64,000 bases of DNA from Zelonia costaricensis (Eukaryota > Euglenozoa > Kinetoplastea > Trypanosomatida > Trypanosomatidae): contig JASAOO010003512.1 in the NCBI GenBank assembly GCA_030849075.1, forward strand, positions 23,710 to 87,709, given 5' to 3'. The translations under genes were made by a program, and so were the position numbers. Under the pieces are notes generated by a model. It did no database searches, was not told where the DNA came from, and saw only the letters and a program-made list of their open reading frames with translations. Shown here piece after piece: positions 10,601-21,084 of this stretch (its first letter is position 1; every line of letters starts with the position of its first letter).

Positions 10601-12160
10601 ATCGAGCGTGAATGAGTGAAGCAGACCACGTTCCTGGCGCACCAACGCGGTTGGAGCGCGTGCGCTGCTGACCTCGTGTGTGTGAAATCACACAAAAAAA
10701 AAAAGAAGAACGACGAAACGGGCGAGTGAGCGGGACGCTGAGAAGGCAACAGCACGAAAAACGAGGCGAAAAGGGGGGGGACAGCCAGCGCGGCTAGTTG
10801 AGAAGAGCAAGAAGAAGAACAGACGAGTTGAGTCACGCGGCAAAGTACCCGTAACTCCCTGTGAAGCCCTGGCGAATCACGCACAGTCCCGCAAATGGCG
10901 CCGTGACTGTGCGGTGAGAAGGGGAGAGGAGAGGTGATAAGGTGGGGCGAGTGGCTACCGGTTGACGTGGGTGGAGAAGAACAAGAAGAAGGAGAACGAG
11001 AATGACGGAACCGCCCGAAGCTGGGCTTCTGTGTGTGTGTGTGTGTATGTGCGTGTGTAGATGTGCCTGTGTGTATGTGTTGATGTGCGTTTCTCTACGT
11101 TTGATTGTTTGCTGGGTACTCGCTGGTGAGTGAAAGGTCGGCGCGACAGATGGTCGAGACCGTCTCCCCCCAACACGCACGGTGTGATGGATACGATGTA
11201 CTGCACAGGGCGGTGCCGGTGTGGCCGCGTCGTGCGGAGCAAACAACGGAGAGATGCGCAGAGTGAAGGCGAGGAGGCAGGCAGAGCGAGAGCGTCGAAA
11301 TGGGACGGGAGGACGCGCAAGACTCACCGGAGAGAGCCAGGCGAAAGAAAAACCACACAAACACACACACAGACACAGACAGACAGACACGCAGCCAGCG
11401 AAACACCAGCCTGACCGTGCAGCGAAGCCGTGACCGTTCGACTTTGCCCAGACATACGCGGCGCTGCCCGTGGCGTATTGTATTGTGCTGTGACAGTTCC
11501 TTCCCTCCTATTGCTGTGTGTGTGTGCGTGTGAGTGTGTGCGCGCATCCGCATCAAGTTCGAAGGAGCGCGCCGCCGCTGCCGCTTTTGTTAGTTACGAC
11601 GCGCGGTGAACTCGCCTGTGTCCTCTTTTCGCTGCATGCCACCCCTCACGAGGTGCACGATGTGTTGTGCTTTTTCTCTTGGTTGAATTCGTGAGACGAC
11701 GGTGCCGTGAAGAGTCTCGCCCCCGAAGCAGGAAAACAAGCATGGCCGGAAACGGTGAAGCCAGCGGCGAGCTCCCCGGGAGGGCGGAGGGCAGAAGAGG
11801 CACGCCATAAACGAGCAGATGCGCCACACTCGTCGGCACAATGAACACACAAACACACCCCACACACACCATGAAAAACGTTCCTGAATATGGAGAGGCA
11901 GCCTGGCCACCGCTCGCTCGCTCGCCTCCCTCCCTATTCCACAAGAAAAAAAAATTCTCACTCAGCCAGCGCGATGTCGCTCGGACGATGATGCGACAAT
12001 ACCATGAAAGCAAACGCAAGGAGGCGGAATAGGAACGTGCGGCGGGTGGCGACGTCAGCGAGCTCCAGTCTTGATACAAGATACAGAGAGAGGGGCACGT
12101 GAGTCTCGCACACACACGCACACACACACAAACACAAACAGTCACACGACCTTTGATGCG
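7641..12160. other. 4.5-kb spacer between kinesin and membrane kinase
   Basis: No convincing gene. It contains many CA/GT microsatellites (8517-8531, 9463-9494, 9655-9672, 10367-10382, 11031-11047, 12110-12130) and purine-rich plus-strand blocks such as 7800-7850 and 7919-7975. Open frames here translate to Cys-Val, His-Thr or Pro/Ser low-complexity and are judged spurious. Part must be the kinesin 3'UTR, and the last few hundred bases the 5'UTR of the membrane kinase. Confidence 0.7.
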
Positions 12161-15100
12161 TCACGGGATGAATATGCGAAGCAGGCGCTCAAGTGCACTG
12201 GCGTCGCGACGGTGCTGCTGGTTGGCCAACAGCGCCTGCGACTCCATCAGCTCGTGCGTCGTGCGCCGCAGCGCCTCGTCGCGCATCATCTCCTTCTGAA
12301 TGGTGCGCTCCGTCAGCTCCTGCAGAGCCAACGTCGCGTTGCTCTCGCGCTCGCGCAGCTCCTTGTTGCGCAGCTCCGTCTGTCGCAGCACCGCCGCCCC
12401 CTGCTCCCGCTCCATGTTGATCGCATCGAGGAGGCGCCGCATCTTCTGCTTCTCCTCCTGCTCCCGTTGCAGCTGTGCCTCGAGCTCGCGCTGCTTCTCC
12501 TCCTGGATGTCAAGCTGATCCTTGTCAGCTTTGGCGAGGTCCTGGTAGCGGTCTGGCAGGTGGCAGCACGGCTCCAGCCCAAGCCCCTCCATCTGGTGAA
12601 TGAGTCGCGCGCTCATCGTGGCCATGTACTGCAGCATCGCGTTCTTCTCGAGCAGCATCTCGTCCTTCAGTCCGAGCTCCGTGTCCCGCTCCTCCAGCTG
12701 CTCCTCGAAGTCCGCCCGCTGCGTCGTCGGCGACGCCGCTGGGGTGGCGGCGGCCGGCTGCTTCGCCTGCAGCACGAGCAGCTCAACGAGCAGCTTGCGG
12801 TTGTGCACGCGCAGCTGCCGCAGCACCTTGGTGTACTCCTCCCGCGGCACCGTCTCCACGGGCTGCGTCGCCCCTGCGAGTGGCATTTCGGGCAACGCCT
12901 CGCCCACCGCCTGCAGCTGGCTCCGCAGCTCGAGGATGTGCGCGTGGTCGCGCTCGTACGCGGCTTTCGCCTTGCCAAGCTGCGCGTCGAGCTGGCCGAT
13001 GAGGTCGTCCCGCACGTCGATCTCCTGCTCCTTCATCAGCAGCACCAGCGCCACTTCCGCGCTGCCGGCGGTGAGGAGCGACTCCTCGGCATACTCGCCT
13101 GCGGGGGTGGCAGGGGCGTCGGCGTGCCCTGCAGCGGGCAGACCACGGCCCATGCCCGCGCCCACGCCATCCTCGCTCTCCTCCGTCGCGCAGCCAGGCG
13201 TACCCTGCACGAGAAGGCCGTGCAAGCTCAGCGTCCGCTCGAGCTGCTGGATGCGCTGCACGAGGCCGGCCCGGTCGCGGCTGCTGTCCGCCAGCTGCCC
13301 GTTGAGCTTCTGAATAATGCGCTTGTACGCCTTCTGCATGGCACGCGCACGCGGGCTGAGCTTGTCGCCGTCGGGCCCGCTGCTGCGCCGGCCCGCCTCG
13401 CGCGGCCCGCTCCCGACTCCAGCCAGCTCGGACATGTCGATGTCGTCGTCGCCGTCGGCCAGCGCGCGCTTCAGCGCCTCGGGGCCGTCGAGCAGGTTGC
13501 GGCGCCGCGCAATCGCCTCGCGCACGCGTGCCTCGTTGACCCGCTTCACCTCCGCCTGCAGCTCGTCGCGCTGACTACGTAGCTCGTCGATGTCGCTTTG
13601 CATAAGCAGCCGTAGACTCTCCAGCTCCTCGGGATCGACAAGCTCGGCACGCTTCTCGCGCAGGGACTGCAGCTCCTCGTTCGACTCGGTGATCTCGACG
13701 CCGGTCTGCACGAGCATCTCATGCAGCCGCTCCGCCTCCTGCTGCAGACGCGACACCTCGTCCATGCGGTCGTGCGCCAGCATCGACGCCCGGTCGAGCT
13801 GAGTTCGCAGGTCAATGACCTTGTTGTAGTTGCGCTCCACCTCGCTCTGCAGCCGCGCCCGCATCTCCTCGACCTGCGCGACATCGAGGTACGTCTCGGG
13901 AAAGTCGATGTCGGTCTGCACCTTTCCGCCCAGCGCCCGCACCTGCCCCGCTAGCGTGTCGATCGTCGCGTGCAAGCGGGCCGTGTCGTTCGCGCGTGAG
14001 GCGAGAATGGCGTCCTTCTCGGCGAGCTGCTGCAGCGCGCGCACGAGGTCTTCGTTGGTGCCGCCACGCGCGCTATCGAGCTTCTGCTGGAACTCCTCGA
14101 CCAGCCGCTCCCGCGCCAGCTTCATCTCCATCAGGCTCTTCGCCTCCTGGTGCTTCTGCTCCTTGATGAACTGCGTGATCTCCTTAGAGTGGATCTCGTC
14201 CTGGTAGCCGATCTCCTCCTGCTGCTGGTCTTGCAGGTTCTCGATCTCGGCCTGGTAGACCTCCTTGAGGTTGCGGATCTGCTGCTCACTCGCCCCGGCG
14301 GCCGTCAGCGTCTGCAGCTCCGTCGCGAAGCGCTCCTCGAGGTCGCCACGATCGCGCTGGTAGCGCTCCAGCAGCGCCTGCCGCTCCGCGTCGCGGCTGG
14401 CGATCTGCACCTCCAGCGAGCTGATTCGCTGGTCGCGCTCGCTGAGCAGGCCCATGAGCTTCTTCGACAGCTTCACGTAGTCCACCGTAACAGACACCTT
14501 CGCCTCGACCTTGACCGCCATCGCGCGCAGCCCGAACTGAAGCGTGTTCGTCGTCTCATACAGGTGCTCGCTGCTGGGGCCGACGGTGAGGATGATGGAG
14601 GTGCGGCTGCGGCCGCCGATGGAGTCTTGCAGGATGCGGGTCAGCTTCGCGTTGCGCCACGGGATGTGCTTGGTGCCCGCGGAGAGCGAGCTGACGACGT
14701 GGCCGAGCGCCAGCAGGGAGGCGTTGATCGTCTTCGCCTCGTCCTTGCGGATCGGGTCGGCGCTGGTGATGCCCGTCTTGCTGAACCGCTCGTAGCCGGC
14801 AAGGTCGATGAAGGTGACCTTTCCGCGCAGCTTGCCCTTGCGGAGGTCCTCGGGGTCCTCGGAGGTGATGTAGACGACCATTGCCGTGTGCCCGCGGCTC
14901 GACTCGGCGTTCATCGCCGTCGACCCGACGACGCGGCGGGCGTTGCCCTCGTTGTAGAACCGCATGAAGTCCTTCGAGGTGGCCAGCACGTGCGAGGTGC
15001 ACCCCGTCAGCGAGACCCCGGTCAGCTCGTCGTGATGAATCTCAACCCGGTCCTTGCCCTCGTTCGCCATGAGGTCGCCGAGGTGGTCACGGTAGATCTG

Positions 15101-15757
15101 CACAAACTGCCCTGTCACGGCGTACGTGCGAGTTGGGTCGCGCGCCGCCTCGGCGGTGATCTTGTCGAAGATGTACTGGGCGGCGCGCGGAATGATGCCG
15201 AGCTGCTGCGGGTCTGTGTTGCACATCGTAAACGACTTGCCCGTGCCGGTCTGGCCGTAGCACATGAGTGCGGAGCAGAAGCCGTTGAAGGCGTGGTCGA
15301 TGCACGGAATGGCGACCGTCTCGAACACCTCCGCTTGCTCAGCGTGCGGGTCGAAGGTGCCGTCGAAGTCGTAGTGCCGCTCGTCCTTCACCACGACCCG
15401 CTTGTCCTCCAGCGTGACCAGCGCGTGGCCGCCCTCCTTGTAGTCCTTGCGAATCGTGGGGCGCAGTCGGCAGTACACGAGGCAGCGCGACAGGGCCTCG
15501 CCGTCCTCGCCGCCGTCCCCGGCACCACCGCTGGCCGCCGTGGCGGACCCTTTTGCCGTCGACTTCTTCGACCGCTTCTTCGCCTTGGCACCCGCTGGCG
15601 ACGCGGCCGATGGCGAGGCCGCCGCGTTGGCGGTGGAGACGCACGCGACGTCGTCGTCGTCGTCGCCGGCCGCGACATCGGCAGAGCGCAGCGGCGCCTC
15701 GTCGTCCTCGTCCGGCACGCCGGTGCTCGAGGCGCTCTCGTCGTGTGGTGAACTCAT
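12161..15757 (-). CDS. kinesin, N-terminal motor with long coiled-coil tail (ARK-like orphan kinesin)
   Basis: A microtubule motor of 1198 residues. The first 85 residues are acidic and Ala/Ser-rich and precede the motor domain (about 90-415). The P-loop is GQTGTGKS (168-175), switch I is NAESSRGH (283-290) and switch II is DLAGYE (318-323). The neck-linker region reads TVGPSSEHLYETTNTLQFG, which by eye is closest to armadillo-repeat (ARK-type) kinesins of plants and the related trypanosomatid orphan kinesins. The remaining roughly 770 residues are almost entirely heptad-rich coiled coil with a short Ala/Pro-rich break near residue 1000, so a homodimer is expected. I saw no armadillo repeats in the tail. 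The ATG at 15757 is chosen over an upstream in-frame codon at 15814 because the extra 19 residues look like leader sequence. Cargo is unknown. Confidence 0.92.
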   Translation of the reverse strand: MSSPHDESASSTGVPDEDDEAPLRSADVAAGDDDDDVACVSTANAAASPSAASPAGAKAKKRSKKSTAKGSATAASGGAGDGGEDGEALSRCLVYCRLRPTIRKDYKEGGHALVTLEDKRVVVKDERHYDFDGTFDPHAEQAEVFETVAIPCIDHAFNGFCSALMCYGQTGTGKSFTMCNTDPQQLGIIPRAAQYIFDKITAEAARDPTRTYAVTGQFVQIYRDHLGDLMANEGKDRVEIHHDELTGVSLTGCTSHVLATSKDFMRFYNEGNARRVVGSTAMNAESSRGHTAMVVYITSEDPEDLRKGKLRGKVTFIDLAGYERFSKTGITSADPIRKDEAKTINASLLALGHVVSSLSAGTKHIPWRNAKLTRILQDSIGGRSRTSIILTVGPSSEHLYETTNTLQFGLRAMAVKVEAKVSVTVDYVKLSKKLMGLLSERDQRISSLEVQIASRDAERQALLERYQRDRGDLEERFATELQTLTAAGASEQQIRNLKEVYQAEIENLQDQQQEEIGYQDEIHSKEITQFIKEQKHQEAKSLMEMKLARERLVEEFQQKLDSARGGTNEDLVRALQQLAEKDAILASRANDTARLHATIDTLAGQVRALGGKVQTDIDFPETYLDVAQVEEMRARLQSEVERNYNKVIDLRTQLDRASMLAHDRMDEVSRLQQEAERLHEMLVQTGVEITESNEELQSLREKRAELVDPEELESLRLLMQSDIDELRSQRDELQAEVKRVNEARVREAIARRRNLLDGPEALKRALADGDDDIDMSELAGVGSGPREAGRRSSGPDGDKLSPRARAMQKAYKRIIQKLNGQLADSSRDRAGLVQRIQQLERTLSLHGLLVQGTPGCATEESEDGVGAGMGRGLPAAGHADAPATPAGEYAEESLLTAGSAEVALVLLMKEQEIDVRDDLIGQLDAQLGKAKAAYERDHAHILELRSQLQAVGEALPEMPLAGATQPVETVPREEYTKVLRQLRVHNRKLLVELLVLQAKQPAAATPAASPTTQRADFEEQLEERDTELGLKDEMLLEKNAMLQYMATMSARLIHQMEGLGLEPCCHLPDRYQDLAKADKDQLDIQEEKQRELEAQLQREQEEKQKMRRLLDAINMEREQGAAVLRQTELRNKELRERESNATLALQELTERTIQKEMMRDEALRRTTHELMESQALLANQQHRRDASALERLLRIFIP

Positions 15758-17049
15758 AACTCGCCGCGCAGGTGCTTTGCGGTGTGGGATACAAGGTGAC
15801 ACGAAGGTGCACACGCACTAATTGAGGGCGTCGACGTCGGTGAGCGCGAAGCCAAAACGCTCAGGTGTGGAGAAAGCAGGGGCGCGCTCGGCGGAAGGCG
15901 TCGTGGAGAGGGGCAGGGGGGAGGGAGGACGGGGGGGGGGGGGGTTGACACCGGGGTGCAGCGGTGCGGCAACGCGCGCACGGGTCGGGGGATGCGAGGC
16001 GCCGGTCCAGGCGCACGGCACGCGGGAACTACAGCAATGAACCAATCCTGCAACGAAAAGAGCAGCAGCAGCAGCGGATGTGAACTCACCAGCAGACACG
16101 CACACTGACCGAGAGAGACGGACCGAATAGACAGGGGACAGAGTATGAAGTGTGCGTGGGTATGTCTAGGTGCATGTAACAGGGGGGGGGACAATGAGCA
16201 CGCAGGCAGCCTCTGACGCAGCAGGCGGACACCGCGCACGGAGTAGCTTCGAGAGCGCTCGTCCGTTGTTGTGGGTAGCCGCCTGCGAAGAGCGCAAGAC
16301 AAGCGCAGAAACAAAGGGTGGGGGCTAAGGAGAGGGAGAGTCCAAGTAAGTGCAAGAGGAGGGGAGGTCGACGAGGACGGAGGAACACGAATACACACAG
16401 ACGCGAGGCAGCGATGCGAGACGGGCCCACGATGGCACCCGGGTTCGTCGGTTGGAAAACTGAAGAAAAGAAAGATGTCGGAGAAAGTCGGTGGCGTGTT
16501 ACGCCTTGGCTCCCCGACGTGCCAACCTGCGCGTGTACGTGCGGAAAAAAAAAGAAGAATGACACCGTGTTGGTGCGTCTCGAGCGGAGACCGTTCGCGT
16601 GGTGTGTGGCTGCTGCTTGGGGTTGGCAGAAGGGTGGCGTCAACCGAGGAGGCGAAAACAAGCGGCACAGTTGGAGGAGGAAAGGTGATTGGATGGAGAG
16701 GTCGCGCAGCGTCGAGTAGGACACACGCTGTAGCACAAAAAGACACGAAGCAGAATCTGATACGTCCGCTTTTTGTTTTTCTTCGTGTATGCGTCTCACA
16801 GCTGTGCAGGCGGTTGCTGCGGTTGTTGCCGCCTGCGCCACCGTGCGCAACGCCCACTAGGCTTCATGTGCTTAGTGTCAGCCCTTGAGCGCCTCGGTTT
16901 GCGCGCATCGGCGGACACTTAGATTTCCTCTTTTCGAGCGCTGTAGGTTGTGACATGACGTGGCCGTGTGCGACTGTGCTTGCGCGGCACGCTTCCAACC
17001 CGCTAGACACGCGCACTCGGCCAGATCCGGTGTGTGTCTCGCCGCTCCC
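15758..17049. other. spacer between Trm10-like gene and kinesin
   Basis: About 1.3 kb with no supported gene. The plus strand has a 14-15 nt G run at about 15930-15944 within a G-rich block (15905-15945), read as a pyrimidine tract in RNA and a likely part of the kinesin splice signal. A shorter G run is at 16182-16189. Confidence 0.65.
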
Positions 17050-18111
17050 TCACACCTCCGGTGCCTCCTCGCTAGGCGACGCGCTGCGGCGCCCCATATC
17101 CAGCGCATCGCCTCCGTCGTCCTCGCCCGTCTCCACGTCAGAGGCGTCGCCGCTCTGACGGCCCCGCTTGCGGCGCCCCTTCTCGATCTGCTGGGTGCGG
17201 CGCGTGGGTAGCGCCGCGTCGATGGCCTTGGCCCAGTCCGGCGTGCCGGTGGCGCGCAGGCGCTCGTACGCGATGAGGACGTCGACGACGTGGTTGATGG
17301 TGAGCACCTTGCGCCGGTTACCCAGCTCCACACTCTCCTTGATGGGCAGGCGCGCCGCCCGCACCCCATGCCGCTGCGCCGCTGCGTAGCTGAGCCCCTT
17401 GTGCGCGTTGTGGTCCACGAACGCGCCAATGATGTACACCGTGTCCGGCTCAATGCTCGCCAGCACCTCCGGCGCGTCGGCCGTGAGGAAGACCACCTGG
17501 CTGGGGGCGAAGAGTTCACTCCAGTGCTGGCTTGCGGCCACGACAGGCGGGAAGCGCCGAAAGCCCTCGAAGTCGCTGAGCGCCGTCAGCACTTCCGCCT
17601 GCGCCGCGGCTTCGTGCGCGGTGTCGCCCGCCTCCGTGCCGGTCAGCGAGGTGATGGCCGGGCGGAACGGGAAGCCGGCGGTGCGCAGGGCGCTGTAGCT
17701 GAACTTGACCTGCGAGACGGTGCTCTTCGTGTTCGCCACGGTCATGCACCAGGCAAAGCTGAGGTCGAAGACGAGCGTTGGCACGTGGGGGTCTGCCAGC
17801 TGCGTCTCGCACCGCTGCAGCAGCGCGGCATCCGCCTCGCGGCGGCGTTCATGCAAGGCGGCAGCTGCGGCCCGCCGCGCCTCCTGCTCCGCGGGGGACA
17901 GGGTGTCCCACTCGGACTGTTGCGCCCTCTGCCGATCCGCAGCGGCGGCCCTCTTCCGCTCCTTCTTCTCCGCCTTCTTCTTTCGCCAGAACTCGTGCTT
18001 CTCCTCCTCTGTCCAGGCCTTGCGCTCGCGGCGGTGCTCGGGTGGCGTGTCGTGCGTCGCTGCGGGCGCACTCAGCGCGGCAGCGGCAGGCGATGACGAC
18101 GCGCTCGACAT
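17050..18111 (-). CDS. TRM10: Trm10-family tRNA (purine-9 N1) methyltransferase
   Basis: A 353-residue protein with the SPOUT fold of the Trm10 family, which uses S-adenosylmethionine to methylate N1 of the purine at tRNA position 9. The N-terminal 105 residues are basic, Ala/Arg-rich and helical (KKKAEKKERKR), as in other Trm10 proteins. The diagnostic core is YIIGAFVDHNAHKGLS (about residue 225) followed by ARLPIKE and RRKVLTINHVVDVL, which forms the cofactor-binding knot. The C-terminus is acidic and low-complexity. Whether it makes m1G9, m1A9 or both cannot be told from sequence. The 90 nt before the ATG contain no AG, so the splice acceptor is probably AG at 18203-18202 or further upstream. 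The frame is open to 18474, but that extension is Pro/Ser-rich leader sequence. Confidence 0.9.
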   Translation of the reverse strand: MSSASSSPAAAALSAPAATHDTPPEHRRERKAWTEEEKHEFWRKKKAEKKERKRAAAADRQRAQQSEWDTLSPAEQEARRAAAAALHERRREADAALLQRCETQLADPHVPTLVFDLSFAWCMTVANTKSTVSQVKFSYSALRTAGFPFRPAITSLTGTEAGDTAHEAAAQAEVLTALSDFEGFRRFPPVVAASQHWSELFAPSQVVFLTADAPEVLASIEPDTVYIIGAFVDHNAHKGLSYAAAQRHGVRAARLPIKESVELGNRRKVLTINHVVDVLIAYERLRATGTPDWAKAIDAALPTRRTQQIEKGRRKRGRQSGDASDVETGEDDGGDALDMGRRSASPSEEAPEV

Positions 18112-19517
18112 GCGCCAGAGAGGGGGGGAGGCAAGCGCAGGAAAAGGGGAAATTTTGGATGGAGAAATGTGCGAGCGGGGAAGGGTGAGTGAGGAGGGGG
18201 GCTCGATGAGAAGCGGGCGCCTGAGCAAGGCGGGAGAGATGTGTGCGTGCGACGTGCGGATCGCTCGTGTTGTGGACAGAGCGCCGGGCTGGAGTTGAAG
18301 TGGGCTGCGTGGAGGAGGAGGAGGAAGAGGCGAGACGATGCACACACAGAAATTAGTATCGCGCAGCAGAGATGGCGTCTGGGGTTGGGTGGTGGGGAGC
18401 GTATACGAGCGTGGAGGACGGCAATATGGCTTGCACGTTGCGCCGGACGGACAACGGCCGGCCGCACTGTCCAAGAAGAAGCGCCAGCTCCCCTCGCCAA
18501 CATCACTACGCGGAAAACGAGAAGCTGTATGGTCAACTCAGCGCGGCGTCCAGTAGACCCCATCTCGAGTGGCGGAAGCCTAACACGACGCTTTCTTCTT
18601 GCTCACTACTTTTCTTTGCTCCCGCACTACAGCATAGATGCCAAATATGCGCGCGCGGCACCTGCGGTGCTCACCCAACGTGTTGAGAGTCTTGTTGGCC
18701 GCTGCGAGTGGACAAGTCGAGACACACACAGAGACACAGACACTCCCCCCCCCCCCCCACGCACACGCACACTGCAGTCGGCAGATCGGGTTAAGGACTT
18801 CTGTCGGGAGGGTCGGCTCGATACGAATTGGGAAGAGCGTAGGAACAGGGTGGCGCCGAGGCATCGCACGGCACACTCAAGAAAAAGGGGCGACTCAAGA
18901 AATCAACGAGAACGAGAGGGCGGGAGAGGGAGGGAGGAAGTCTGCCTTCTGGTGGCTTCTCAGGGCCACCGTCCCGCAGCCGCAAGAGCACGCCGACTTC
19001 ACTCGTTTCAAATCAAGACGTGACCCCGCCCAGTGGCTGCACGCGTACACGAACAAACACACATCCACACACACACACACACGCTTACGCGCAAGGACGA
19101 TGAAGTTGCACCCGCATCCACACGAGGGCCGCTTCGATGGAGCCTCTCAACCAAGTGCAGAGATACGTGATACACCGTTGCACCCTCTTTTCGTTGCCCA
19201 TGCGGTGCCTCAGTGACAAGAAAACAAGAACCACAGAGGAGATTCTTAAATAGCACGTTACCCAAGCACGCCGCAAGGACGCGTGAGGCGGTGCGTGGCA
19301 GAGCGCCACGTCCGTGCGCACCCGCATCCTCACAGAGAGAGAGAGCGAGAGAGGGAGAAGGAAGGTTCGTGGCTGCTGCTTCTGCTCCTGCTTTTCTGGC
19401 TGCTCCTGCGCCAGCGCGTCGATCGCGTTGTCGCCACCTCGGCTGCTCGGTAGTGATGGATTGTTGTCTTCTCCTTTTTTGCCGCCGCGCCGCGGCAGGC
19501 CCACGCGCGTGCCCGGC
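18112..19517. other. spacer between homoserine kinase and Trm10-like gene
   Basis: About 1.4 kb without a supported gene. It has a pyrimidine-rich RNA-strand tract (about 18112-18201, AG-free) upstream of the Trm10-like start, a C run on the plus strand at about 18747-18759, and a short CA repeat at 19067-19082. Confidence 0.65.
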
Positions 19518-20546
19518 TCAAATGCTCGTGTACTGGATGTTCGAACGCACGCAGGTGGTGCCGGAGAGGTGAGTGCCGAGGTCGGACGGCATCGTGATGA
19601 TGGCGCGGCCCTGCACGCCCACCGCCGCGGCGGCGTTGACCATCGCCTCCGCCACCATCTCCGCCTTGCGCTCGCCGGAGGGCTGCGACAGCAGGTCACC
19701 GCGGCGGCCCGGCACCAACGCGCACACGCTCGGGCCCGCGCCGGAGAGGAACGCGTAGACGGCCCCCGCCTCCCGGGCCGCCTTGGCACACTCGTTGTAG
19801 TGCGGGTACAGCTTCGCAGAGCGCTGCTGCTCGTGCAGGTGGTCGCTGGCGTCCTTCAGCAAGCGCAGGTCGCCGGTGGAGAGGGCGAGGGTGAGGATGG
19901 CGGTGCCGGAGATGTTGTGAATGGCATCGCGCAGGGACACCGTCGTGGGCACGAGGTCGCGCGTGACGTTCGTGCTCGCCTTCATGAGCTTGTACGGCAC
20001 GAAGAGGACGATGGACAGGTTTGGCGGGGTCGGCACGCGGTACGTCATGACGCTGCCGTCGTCCTTCTTGTAGCCGAGCTGAATGCCGCCGTAGATGGCC
20101 GGGGCGGCGTTGTCGGGGTGGCCCTCGATCTTGGAGATGACGGAGAGCAGTGCCTCGCTGTTCTGCGTCTCCATGGTGAGGCCGGAGAGCGTCATGCCGG
20201 CAACGAAGCCCGCAGCCGCGGCCGCCGAGGAGGAGCCGCAGCCGCAGCCGTACGGGATGTTGTTGTGCATCGTGAACTTGAGCGGCGGCATGCTCTGCTT
20301 CGCGTACTCCTCGAAGGCGATGCGGCAGGTCTGCACGACCATGTTGTCCTCCCCGGTGCTGATGTGCTCATGGCCTTCGCCAGTGATGGTCATCGAGAAG
20401 GTGTCAGCCACCTCGACGGTGAGCTCCATGAAGATGGACAGCGCCATGCCGAGGGTGTCGTAGGCGGGGCCCAGGTTTGCCGTCGTCGCTGGAACGCGAA
20501 GGCTGACCCGCTTGGGAAGCGGCGCGGCCGCGGAGGTGGCAGACAT
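19518..20546 (-). CDS. HSK: homoserine kinase (GHMP kinase family)
   Basis: A 342-residue enzyme that phosphorylates homoserine with ATP (EC 2.7.1.39), the step before threonine synthase. The N-terminus carries the family strand and turn LRVPATTANLGPAYDTLG (about 17-33). The GHMP ATP-binding loop is IPYGCGCGSSSAAAAAG (97-113), with Cys residues where most family members have Leu or other residues. A second motif, IEGHPDNAAPAIYGG, is the conserved HPDN(A)AP of homoserine kinases, and the C-terminal glycine-rich motif FLSGAGPS is present. Length is normal for the family. No targeting peptide is evident, so a cytosolic location is inferred. The start is the ATG at 20546; the codon just upstream is GTG and is not used. 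A predicted splice acceptor lies 52 nt upstream. Confidence 0.95.
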   Translation of the reverse strand: MSATSAAAPLPKRVSLRVPATTANLGPAYDTLGMALSIFMELTVEVADTFSMTITGEGHEHISTGEDNMVVQTCRIAFEEYAKQSMPPLKFTMHNNIPYGCGCGSSSAAAAAGFVAGMTLSGLTMETQNSEALLSVISKIEGHPDNAAPAIYGGIQLGYKKDDGSVMTYRVPTPPNLSIVLFVPYKLMKASTNVTRDLVPTTVSLRDAIHNISGTAILTLALSTGDLRLLKDASDHLHEQQRSAKLYPHYNECAKAAREAGAVYAFLSGAGPSVCALVPGRRGDLLSQPSGERKAEMVAEAMVNAAAAVGVQGRAIITMPSDLGTHLSGTTCVRSNIQYTSI

Positions 20547-20598
20547 CACGGTGGCCTGGAGCGTGAGGGTGAACGTAAGAAGTGGGGAAAGGTGATCT

Positions 20599-20690
20599 CT
20601 GGGGATGACGCGAAGGGCAACGGGGAAGCCGCGGCGAGATGGGTGGCAAAAAGGAATAGCGAGGAGAAGACCACGAGGAGAGCGAGGAAG
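20599..20690 (-). promoter_or_regulatory. predicted trans-splice acceptor for homoserine kinase mRNA
   Basis: The minus strand has no AG from 20690 to 20601, is pyrimidine-rich (CTCGCTCTCCTCGTGG and TTCTCCTCG), and ends in CCCCAG with AG at 20600-20599. This predicts a 52-nt 5'UTR (20598-20547) with no upstream ATG. Confidence 0.5.
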
Positions 20691-20964
20691 CTAGCTAAGT
20701 GGTGGTGCAAGAAGGGGGTATGATGATGATGTGTGTGTGTGTGTGTGTGACGGAGCGGAGTCAGGGGTGCAGTGCGGGTTGCATCTTCGCGGTGACACAC
20801 ACACACACACGCACACGCACAAAAGAGGCATGGGAAAGAGAGGGTGAGGATAGGGCGAGGTACGCGACAGCACTTCGAGAGTCGGTAGAGGTACCACGTC
20901 CATGGAACTGTCTTGCCGGACGTCAGCTCTGCAAAGTCTTCTGCCGAACCACACGTGAGGTACA

Positions 20965-21084
20965 GCCAGCCTCCTGTGAGTGCAGCTAGCCTCCTGTGAG
21001 TGCAGCCAGCCTCCTGTGAGTGCAGCTAGCCTCCTGTGAGTGCAGCCAGCCTCCTGTGAGTGCAGCTAGCCTCCTGTGAGTGCA
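20965..21084. repeat. tandem repeat, six 20-bp units forming three perfect 40-bp units
   Basis: Six 20-bp units follow one another without gaps. Each reads GC(C/T)AGCCTCCTGTGAGTGCA, and the variable base alternates strictly C, T, C, T, C, T, so the array is three exact copies of a 40-bp unit. Flanking bases (ACGTGAGGTACA before, GCTCGTCAC after) look like degraded partial units. It lies between RBP42 and homoserine kinase, downstream of the RBP42 stop in transcription order. Confidence 0.95.

Noticed and set aside
12071..15751. Plus-strand frames of 503 (12071-13582) and 533 codons (14150-15751) over the kinesin gene
   Set aside because: Antisense to the kinesin; no domain motifs; explained by high third-position G+C.
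20965..21084. CRISPR-like array
   Set aside because: The repeats are contiguous with no spacers, and the genome is eukaryotic; it is a simple tandem repeat.
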